The notes under the pieces were generated by a model, which was not told where the DNA came from, searched no databases, and saw only the letters and a list, made by a program, of their open reading frames with translations. A DNA stretch of 13,834 bases from an uncultured Burkholderiales bacterium. Lineage in GTDB: Bacteria > Pseudomonadota > Gammaproteobacteria > Burkholderiales > Burkholderiaceae. The stretch spans positions 1 through 13,834 of the forward strand of contig CAIMWY010000002.1 of assembly GCA_903845315.1 (NCBI GenBank). The letters are read 5' to 3'. Shown here in pieces: positions 7,837 to 13,834 of the stretch (position 1 is the first letter of the stretch; each line of letters opens with the position of its first letter). Position numbers and translations under genes: made by a program.

Positions 7837-8618
7837 AGAAACAAATGGTTTGGAGCATGGTGACCGCAGCCGTGTTGGCTTGCGTGAGCTTGCAGGTGTC
7901 GGCACAAAACCTTGCCATCGTCAATGGCAAGGCCGTGCCCAAGGCGCGCATGGAGGCACTGGCCGAGCAAGTGGCTCGCTCAGGCCGTCCCATCACACCC
8001 GATGTGGAAGCGCAAATCAAAGAAGAAGTCATCGCACGTGAAGTCTTCATGCAAGAAGCGCAAAAGCGCGGCTTGGACGCCAGCGACAACTATAAAAACC
8101 AGCTTGAGTTGGCACGCCAAACCATTTTGATTCGTGAGTTGTTCGCTGACTTCCAAAAAACAGCTGAAGTGACTGATGCCGATGTCAAAGCTGAGTATGA
8201 CAAGTTCGCGGCAGCCAATGGCGGCAAAGAGTACCGCTCACGCCACATCTTGGTGGAGACCGAAGCCCAAGCCAACGCGATCATGGCCAGCTTGAAAAAA
8301 GGTGGCAAGTTTGAAGACTTGGCCAAAAAGCAATCCAAAGACCCAGGCTCAGGTGCCAAAGGTGGTGACTTGGATTGGGCAGCGCCTGGCAACTTTGTCA
8401 AAGAGTTCTCAGACGCCATGGCTGCCCTGAAAAAAGGTGAGACCACGGCCAAGCCTGTGAAGAGCCAATTTGGTTTTCACATCATCCGTTTGGACGATGT
8501 GCGTGAAGCCCAGTTGCCCAAGTTGGAAGAAGTCAAGCCGCAAATCGTGCAGCAAATGCAGCAACAACGCATGGCCACATTCCAACAAGAAATGCGTGCC
8601 AAAGCCAAGGTTGAATAA
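7833..8618 (+). CDS. Periplasmic parvulin-type peptidyl-prolyl isomerase (PpiC/Par27-like)
   Basis: Exported foldase that catalyses cis-trans isomerisation at proline and may chaperone outer-membrane or secreted proteins. 261 aa: a Sec signal peptide (MKKQMVWSMVTAAVLACVSLQVSA, likely cut before QNLA), then an N-terminal helical SurA-like chaperone segment to about residue 128. A single parvulin domain (about 132-222) carries the paired histidines H138 (SRHIL) and H216 (GFHIIR) and the family motif GAKGGDLDWA. A glutamine-rich helical tail follows (QIVQQMQQQRM). The layout matches Bordetella Par27. Its ATG overlaps the bolA stop (ATGA), and GAGAG lies 8 bases upstream. It is the last gene of the operon, followed by a strong terminator. 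It could also be listed as a SurA N-terminal-like protein; the isomerase fold itself is clear. Confidence 0.93.
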   Translation: MKKQMVWSMVTAAVLACVSLQVSAQNLAIVNGKAVPKARMEALAEQVARSGRPITPDVEAQIKEEVIAREVFMQEAQKRGLDASDNYKNQLELARQTILIRELFADFQKTAEVTDADVKAEYDKFAAANGGKEYRSRHILVETEAQANAIMASLKKGGKFEDLAKKQSKDPGSGAKGGDLDWAAPGNFVKEFSDAMAALKKGETTAKPVKSQFGFHIIRLDDVREAQLPKLEEVKPQIVQQMQQQRMATFQQEMRAKAKVE

Positions 8619-8638
8619 GCCTATCTTTTGCCCAACAC

Positions 8639-8665
8639 AAAGCGGCCTGCGGGCCGCTTTTTTTT
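8639..8665 (+). terminator. Strong Rho-independent terminator of the selO operon
   Basis: A 9-base perfect stem (AAAGCGGCC at 8639-8647, GGCCGCTTT at 8652-8660) with a TGCG loop. A run of eight T (8658-8665) overlaps the descending arm. It begins 20 bases after the parvulin stop and ends 14 bases before rlhA, so it separates the operon from rlhA. The A-rich side is too short for efficient bidirectional use. Confidence 0.92.
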
Positions 8666-8679
8666 AATGGATCCGGCCC

Positions 8680-10692
8680 ATGTCACTGCTGTCTCATCAA
8701 ATCGAACTTCTGGCACCAGCCCGCGATGCCGACATCGGCATTGCAGCCATCCACCATGGCGCGGATGCGGTCTACATTGGCGCGCCCGCCTTTGGCGCGC
8801 GCGCCAGCGCAACCAACACGGTGCGCGACATAGAGCGCTTGTGCCGAGAAGCCCACCGTTTCAACAGCCGCATCTTCATCACCCTCAACACCATCTTGCG
8901 CGACGATGAGTTGGAAGGCGCACGCCAAATGGCGTGGGATGTTTACAACGCCGGCGCCGATGTGTTGATCGTGCAAGACATGGGCTTGTTAGAAATCGAT
9001 CTGCCCCCCATCCAGTTGCATGCCAGCACCCAGACCGACATTCGAACCCCTGAGAAAGCCCGCTTTTTGCAAGACGTGGGTTTTTCACAAGTCGTGTTGG
9101 CGCGCGAGTTGACCTTGCCGCAAATCCGTGACATCTACCAAGACTTGGATGCCGAGCGATGCAAACTGGAGTTCTTTGTTCACGGGGCTTTGTGTGTCGC
9201 CTACAGCGGTCAGTGCTTCATCAGCCATGCCCACACGGGGCGCAGTGCCAACCGGGGGGATTGCAGCCAGGCTTGCCGACTGCCCTACCACGTGACCGAC
9301 AGCCAAGGCCGCTTCATCGCGCACGACAAGCATGTACTTTCAATGAAAGACAACAACCAAAGCGACAACCTAGAAGCTCTGATCGATGCCGGCGTGCGCA
9401 GCTTCAAGATTGAAGGGCGCTACAAAGACATGGCTTATGTCAAAAACATCACCGCGCACTACCGCGTTTTGATCGACGAATTACTCGAAGCGCGCGAGCA
9501 CTCGACCGACCCAATGCGCCCACCTTTGGGCCGCGCGTCCAGTGGTCAGACCACCTTGTTTTTCACACCCGACCCCAACCAGAATTTCAACCGCGAATTC
9601 ACAGACTACTTTGTACAAGGGCGCAAAGAAGACATTGGCGCCTTTGACTCGCCCAAAAATCCGGGCATCGCTTTGGGCGAGGTGCTCACCACAGGCCCCA
9701 ACTGGATCGAGTTGCAACCCTTTGACAAAGCCGCGGTGCTGCACAACGGCGATGGCCTGTGCTACTACAACCTGCACAAAGAATTGGTGGGCGTGGCCAT
9801 CAACCGGGCCGAGACCACCGCCAAAAAAGGCGTGTGGCGTGTGTTTCCCAAAGACCCGATGGCGGGCTTCAAAGACTTGCGTGCGGGCACCGTGCTCAAC
9901 CGCAACCGCGACATGGACTGGGTGCGTAGTTTGGAGAAAACATCGAGTGAGCGCCGCATCGGCGTATGGCTCGCATTTACCGACACCGAGCAAGGCTTCT
10001 CACTCACCTTGACCGATGAAGACGGCCACAGCGCAACCGCCACGCTGAGTTGTGCCAAGGAACTGGCCAAAGACGCTGTGCGAAACGAAATCAGCTTACG
10101 TGAACACCTGGGTAAGTTTGGGGGCTCCATCTTTTCGGTGCTCAACCAACAGCTCACGCAAAGTCAGCCATGGTTTGTGCCGGCCTCGTCGCTCAACGTC
10201 CTGCGCCGCGACGCCATGCAAAAGCTCGAGCAGGCCCGCACAGAAAACTACCAACGCCCTGCCCGTGCTCAGCCCGTAGAGCCTCCGGCAAGCTACCCCG
10301 AAGACACCCTGACCTACTTGGCCAATGTCTTCAACGACAAAGCCCGTGGCTTTTATGCCAAGCATGGTGTGAAGGTGGTGGCTGCGGCGTACGAAAGCCA
10401 TGAAGAGCTGGGCGAAGCCAGCCTGATGATCACCAAGCACTGTGTGCGTTTCAGCATGAGCTTGTGCCCCAAACAAGCCAAGGGCGTGACGGGCGTGCAA
10501 GGCACGGTAAAAGCCGAGCCCTTGACACTCATCAACGGCAGCGAAAAGCTCACCTTGCGTTTTGACTGCAAGCCCTGCGAGATGCATGTGGTGGGCCACA
10601 TGAAAAAATCGGTGCTCAACCAGCGCATGCGCGAACTGGCTGAAACACCGATGACGTTTTACAAAACCCGACCCACCGCAACAGCGCGTTGA
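8680..10692 (+). CDS. rlhA: 23S rRNA 5-hydroxycytidine C2501 synthase RlhA (peptidase U32 family)
   Basis: RlhA (formerly YdcP) hydroxylates C2501 of 23S rRNA at the peptidyl-transferase centre. It is a non-peptidase member of the U32 family and depends on prephenate biosynthesis and iron. 670 aa, close to the 650-670 of the family. The N-terminus IELLAPARDADIGIAAIHHGADAVYIGA is a TIM-barrel-like start. The U32 signature LEFFVHGALCVAYSGQCFIS and the following GRSANRGDCSQACR supply C172, C179, C195 and C199, the four presumed iron-sulfur ligands. FKIEGRYKD follows. The long C-terminal part (DUF3656-like) ends with HCVRF, CPKQAKG and FDCKPCEMHV, a second cysteine cluster. It starts 14 bases after the terminator with only a weak SD (GGA at about -10), so its promoter probably overlaps the terminator or lies within the parvulin gene. 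TrhP (YegQ) is a shorter relative and less likely. Confidence 0.92.
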   Translation: MSLLSHQIELLAPARDADIGIAAIHHGADAVYIGAPAFGARASATNTVRDIERLCREAHRFNSRIFITLNTILRDDELEGARQMAWDVYNAGADVLIVQDMGLLEIDLPPIQLHASTQTDIRTPEKARFLQDVGFSQVVLARELTLPQIRDIYQDLDAERCKLEFFVHGALCVAYSGQCFISHAHTGRSANRGDCSQACRLPYHVTDSQGRFIAHDKHVLSMKDNNQSDNLEALIDAGVRSFKIEGRYKDMAYVKNITAHYRVLIDELLEAREHSTDPMRPPLGRASSGQTTLFFTPDPNQNFNREFTDYFVQGRKEDIGAFDSPKNPGIALGEVLTTGPNWIELQPFDKAAVLHNGDGLCYYNLHKELVGVAINRAETTAKKGVWRVFPKDPMAGFKDLRAGTVLNRNRDMDWVRSLEKTSSERRIGVWLAFTDTEQGFSLTLTDEDGHSATATLSCAKELAKDAVRNEISLREHLGKFGGSIFSVLNQQLTQSQPWFVPASSLNVLRRDAMQKLEQARTENYQRPARAQPVEPPASYPEDTLTYLANVFNDKARGFYAKHGVKVVAAAYESHEELGEASLMITKHCVRFSMSLCPKQAKGVTGVQGTVKAEPLTLINGSEKLTLRFDCKPCEMHVVGHMKKSVLNQRMRELAETPMTFYKTRPTATAR

Positions 10693-10702
10693 ACCAGCGA
10701 CC

Positions 10703-11686
10703 TCAGTCGATCTTAGCCCCTGAGGCCTCAACGATGCCCTTCCACTTGGCATAGTCGGTCTTGAGCAGGGTGGCAAACTTGGCAGGCGTCATGGCCTCGG
10801 GTTCTGCACCTTGGGCATGGATGGCATCGCGCACTTCTTGGCTGGCCAACAGCTTGTTGATTTCTGTGTTGAGGGTGCTCACCACCTGCGCCGGCGTGCC
10901 TGCTGGCGCCAACACGCCGTACCACGTGCTGACATCAAAGTCTTTGAAGCCTAATTCAGCCACTGTGGGCACCTCCGGCATGGAGGAGCTGCGTTTGGCC
11001 GAAGTCACGGCCAGAGGCCGCAGCTTGCCCGACTTGATTTGCGCCATGGCCGAGGGCACCGATGACACCAGCAAATCCACATTGCCTGCCAAGGCATCCA
11101 TCATGGCGGGGTTCGAGCCTTTGTAGGGAATGTGGCTGAGTTCGATGTTGGCGGCTTTTTCAAACAACTCGCCCGCCAAATGGATTGAAGTGCCGTTACC
11201 CGGCGAGCCGTAACTCACCTTGCCCGGTGCACTGCGAGCGGCATTGATGACATCGACCAAGGTTTTGAGTTTGGAGTTGGCGCTGGTGGCAATCACCACC
11301 GGGGTGTAGGCAATGTGCGCCACAGCCACCAGATCGCGGGTCGGGTCCCAAGGCAGGTTTTTGTAGAGCCAAGGGCCGATCACCAAGTTGTCTTTTTGGC
11401 CCATCACCAGGTCATATCCAGTTGGCGCCGCCTTGACGGCCTCGGTGATGCCGATGGTGCCGCCCGCGCCGGCACGGTTGTCGGCCACCACCGTCCACTT
11501 GAGTTGCTCGGTCAGTTTGGTGGCCACCAAGCGCGACAAGATGTCGGTGCCCCCACCCGGGGGGAACGGCACGATCAGGCGAATCGGTTTGGTGGGGAAA
11601 GCCGGGGCCGGTGTCTGTGCATGCAGTGGCAAAACGCCCAAGACGCCAGAAACCATCAGCAAAGAAGCCAGAAGTTTTTTCATCAT
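10703..11686 (-). CDS. Bug/TctC-family periplasmic tricarboxylate-type receptor
   Basis: Periplasmic receptor of the Bordetella-uptake-gene (Bug) family, which binds carboxylates or amides for tripartite TctABC transporters or works as an orphan sensor. 327 aa with a Sec signal peptide (MMKKLLASLLMVSGVLGVLPLHA, likely cut before QTPA). The mature protein opens with FPTKPIRLIVPFPPGGGTD, the family's ligand-loop signature. DNRAGAGGTIG, YGSPGNGTSIHLAGELF, IPYKGSNPAMMDALAGNVD and WYGVLAPAGTP follow in order. No TctA or TctB genes are in the window, so it looks like one of the many orphan Bug receptors of this order. It follows purL by 17 bases on the same strand and so is probably transcribed with it. 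Two adjacent ATGs (11686, 11683) are possible starts; no strong SD is seen. Ligand unknown. Confidence 0.92.
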   Translation of the reverse strand: MMKKLLASLLMVSGVLGVLPLHAQTPAPAFPTKPIRLIVPFPPGGGTDILSRLVATKLTEQLKWTVVADNRAGAGGTIGITEAVKAAPTGYDLVMGQKDNLVIGPWLYKNLPWDPTRDLVAVAHIAYTPVVIATSANSKLKTLVDVINAARSAPGKVSYGSPGNGTSIHLAGELFEKAANIELSHIPYKGSNPAMMDALAGNVDLLVSSVPSAMAQIKSGKLRPLAVTSAKRSSSMPEVPTVAELGFKDFDVSTWYGVLAPAGTPAQVVSTLNTEINKLLASQEVRDAIHAQGAEPEAMTPAKFATLLKTDYAKWKGIVEASGAKID

Positions 11687-11703
11687 GCAAGCATCTTAAA
11701 ACA

Positions 11704-13834
11704 TCAGCCCACCCACTGGCGTGCATTGCGCCAAATGCGCATCCAGAGGCTGAAGGCGTCAATGCCGCCTGTGGCACCCAAGTCGGTCCAACTCATTTGG
11801 ACATTGCGAAACACCCGCTCAGGGTGCGGCATCATGGCGGTGAAGCGGCCATCGGCGGTGGTCACGGCGGTCAGGCCGCCTGCGCTGCCATTGGGGTTGA
11901 ACGGGTAAGTTTCTGTCGCCGCGCCAAAGTTGTCGACAAACCGCATGGCGGAGATGACGCTGGCTGCATCGCCGCGTTGGCTGAAGTTGGCATAGCCCTC
12001 GCCGTGTGCCACCGCAATGGGCAAACGCGTGCCGGCCATGCCTTGCAAGAACAAACTGGGTGAAGGCAACACCTCCACCATCGACAAACGCGCTTCAAAG
12101 CGTTCGCTCTGGTTGGTGGTGAAGCGTGGCCAGGCCGCAGTGCCCGGAATGATGTCGGCCAATTCGGCAAACATTTGGCAGCCGTTGCACACGCCCAAAC
12201 CAAAGGTGTCGGGGCGGCCAAAAAATTGCTGGAACTGTTCAGACAACACAGGGTTGAAGGTGATGGACCGTGCCCAGCCCATGCCAGCACCCAAGGTGTC
12301 GCCATAGCTGAAGCCACCACAGGCCACCAAGCCTTGAAAGTCTTGCAGCTTGGCACGCCCGGTTTGCAGGTCGGTCATGTGCACGTCGTAGGCCTCGAAG
12401 CCCGCTTCGGTGAAGGCATAGGCCATCTCCACATGCGAGTTGACGCCCTGCTCACGCAGCACAGCCACTTTGGGTTTGGCGCTGTGGATGAACGGTGCTG
12501 CCACGTTGTCGCACACGCCCTCAGGCAGATGCACATGCAGGCCGGGGTTGAGCGGGTCGCCCGCACTGGCGTGCTCGGCATCGGCACAGACGGGGTTGTC
12601 GCGTTGTTGGCAAATCTTCCAACTCACGCTGTCCCACACCTGGTGCAGGTCGGCCAGCCGGGCGCTGAACACCTCTTTGGCATCGCGCCAGACACTGACA
12701 TCACCTTGGCCCTTGGCGATGGCCGACGACGCAGGCCGCGTCTTGCCCACAAAGTGGCTGTGTTTGGAGAGCCCATGCGCGCGCAGTGTTTGCATGACCG
12801 CGTTGCGCTCGGACGTGCGCACTTGCAAGAGCACACCCAGTTCCTCGTTGAACAGCGCCTTCAGCGTCAACTCTTCGCGCCGTGCGCTGACCTGAGCGGT
12901 CCAGTTCTTGGTGTCGCCGTATTCGGCACGGCTGTCGGTGATGCCGTCGCCCTCGGTGATCAACATGTCCACATTCAGTGCCACGCCCACTTGGCCGGCA
13001 AAGGCCATTTCACAGGCGGCGGCCATCAAGCCGCCGTCGCTGCGGTCGTGGTAGGCCAAGATTTTTCCTTGTGCACGCAAGTCGTTGACCGCGTGGACCA
13101 GTTGCACCAAATCTTCGGCGTGGTCCAGATCGGGCACGGTGTCGCCCGCTTGGCCCAGCACTTGGCCCAAGATGCTGCCCGCCATGCGATGCTGGCCTCG
13201 GCCCAGGTCCACCAGCACCAGGGTGGTGTCTGCTTCGGTGGCGTTGAGTTGGGGGGTGAGCGTGCCACGCACGTCGGCGATCGATGCAAACGCGCTGACG
13301 ATCAAGCTCACCGGTGAGGTGACCTTTTTCGTGGTGTCACCCTCGCGCCACTGGGTGCGCATGGACAAACTGTCTTTGCCCACCGGGATCGAGATGCCCA
13401 AGGCGGGGCACAGTTCCAGCCCCACGGCTTGCACTGTGTCGTAGAGCGCAGCGTCTTCTCCGGGCTCGCCACAGGCGGCCATCCAGTTGGCACTGAGCTT
13501 GACGCGGGGCAACTCGATGGGGGCGGCCAGCAGGTTGGTGATGGACTCTGCCACGGCCATGCGGCCCGACGCCGGGCCCTGCAAAGCGGCCAAGGGCGTG
13601 CGTTCGCCCATGCTCATGGCTTCGCCTTTGAAGCCTTGGTAATCGGCCAGAGTCACCGCGCAGTCAGCCACCGGCACTTGCCAAGGACCGACCATTTGGT
13701 CACGGTGGGTCAGGCCACCCACAGCGCGGTCGCCGATGGTGACCAAAAAGCGCTTACTCGCCACAGTCGGGTGGCTGAGCACCTGAATCACCGCGTCTTG
13801 CAGGCGCACACCGGTCAAATCCATCGCGGGGCTG
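11704..13834 (-). CDS. purL: Phosphoribosylformylglycinamidine synthase PurL (partial, C-terminal half)
   Basis: Fourth step of purine synthesis: FGAR plus glutamine plus ATP to FGAM. About 710 residues of a large single-chain PurL (about 1300 aa) are visible. The N-terminal half lies beyond the right edge, and the frame is open to 13834. The internal ATG at 13824 is not the start, because the reading SPAMDLTGVRL runs through it. Visible blocks: LTHRDQMVGPWQVPVADCA, YQGFKGEAMSMGERTP, VGKDSLSM and DRSDGG (about 13031-13050). A C-terminal glutamine amidotransferase domain lies at about 11710-12480, with nucleophile cysteine in GVCNGCQMF (codon 12187-12189) and the His/Glu of MMPHPERVF (11818-11826). 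An insertion of roughly 25-30 residues relative to E. coli lies before LKALFNEELG (about 12865-12960). It ends QWVG. All visible catalytic residues are intact. Confidence 0.97.
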   Translation of the reverse strand, partial: SPAMDLTGVRLQDAVIQVLSHPTVASKRFLVTIGDRAVGGLTHRDQMVGPWQVPVADCAVTLADYQGFKGEAMSMGERTPLAALQGPASGRMAVAESITNLLAAPIELPRVKLSANWMAACGEPGEDAALYDTVQAVGLELCPALGISIPVGKDSLSMRTQWREGDTTKKVTSPVSLIVSAFASIADVRGTLTPQLNATEADTTLVLVDLGRGQHRMAGSILGQVLGQAGDTVPDLDHAEDLVQLVHAVNDLRAQGKILAYHDRSDGGLMAAACEMAFAGQVGVALNVDMLITEGDGITDSRAEYGDTKNWTAQVSARREELTLKALFNEELGVLLQVRTSERNAVMQTLRAHGLSKHSHFVGKTRPASSAIAKGQGDVSVWRDAKEVFSARLADLHQVWDSVSWKICQQRDNPVCADAEHASAGDPLNPGLHVHLPEGVCDNVAAPFIHSAKPKVAVLREQGVNSHVEMAYAFTEAGFEAYDVHMTDLQTGRAKLQDFQGLVACGGFSYGDTLGAGMGWARSITFNPVLSEQFQQFFGRPDTFGLGVCNGCQMFAELADIIPGTAAWPRFTTNQSERFEARLSMVEVLPSPSLFLQGMAGTRLPIAVAHGEGYANFSQRGDAASVISAMRFVDNFGAATETYPFNPNGSAGGLTAVTTADGRFTAMMPHPERVFRNVQMSWTDLGATGGIDAFSLWMRIWRNARQWVG

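Noticed and set aside
10721..10730. Palindrome TGAGGCCTCA near the convergent end of rlhA and the Bug gene
   Set aside because: It lies within the Bug coding end, has no loop and no following T-run, so it does not support a terminator. The 10-base convergent gap itself holds no visible signal.
12175..13317. Long plus-strand open frame (about 380 codons) antisense to purL
   Set aside because: It lies fully opposite an intact, highly conserved purL. Its composition (His-, Gly-, Val- and Gln-rich) is what GC-biased codons give in a complementary frame, and it shows no recognisable domain or SD.
13822..13824. ATG near the right edge as a purL start
   Set aside because: The reading frame is open to the edge and reads SPAMDLTG, which matches the interior of large PurL proteins, so this methionine is internal.
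1..13834. Search for tRNA, rRNA, CRISPR, insertion sequences, phage or defence genes
   Set aside because: Nothing resembling these was seen; coding density is high, with familiar housekeeping and transport genes throughout.

Overview
The window is a densely packed stretch of a betaproteobacterial chromosome. It most resembles Burkholderiales, family Comamonadaceae (Limnohabitans/Rhodoferax/Polaromonas-like). This rests on the moderately high GC, a Bug-family solute receptor, a beta/gamma-type large PurL, and the gene string yciB-bolA-parvulin with a Par27-like parvulin. No sequence search was possible, so the taxonomic call is an inference. I saw no phage, insertion-sequence, CRISPR, rRNA or tRNA signal. 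All genes in the window are accounted for, and no gene-free stretch exceeds about 135 bases.

Left block (1-4959, minus strand, read right to left): an AMP-forming acyl-CoA ligase of the 3-methylthiopropionyl-CoA ligase (DmdB)-like type, a periplasmic binding protein of the Leu/Ile/Val family, and the two permeases livH and livM. livM runs off the left edge, and the ATPases livG/livF are expected beyond it. A terminator-like hairpin separates the binding-protein gene from livH. The ligase beside the transporter suggests a 'take up a carboxylic acid, then thioesterify it' unit rather than plain amino-acid uptake.

Central block (5094-8618, plus strand): a tightly coupled five-gene operon, selO - msrB - yciB - bolA - parvulin (PpiC/Par27-like). 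The junctions are a 4-base ATGA overlap, a 9-base gap, a 1-base TGATG overlap and another ATGA overlap. A strong intrinsic terminator at 8639-8665 closes it. SelO, MsrB and BolA each have known ties to thiol/methionine redox homeostasis, and YciB and the parvulin act in the cell envelope.

Right block: rlhA (8680-10692, plus), a peptidase-U32-family 23S rRNA hydroxylase, stands after the terminator. It converges with a minus-strand pair: the C-terminal half of purL (FGAM synthase, entering from the right edge) followed 17 bases later by a Bug/TctC-type periplasmic receptor gene.

Most of the window is ordinary housekeeping and transport. I do not see a clearly novel system. The points most worth a second look are the redox/envelope composition of the selO operon and the substrate of the ligase-linked Liv-type transporter.
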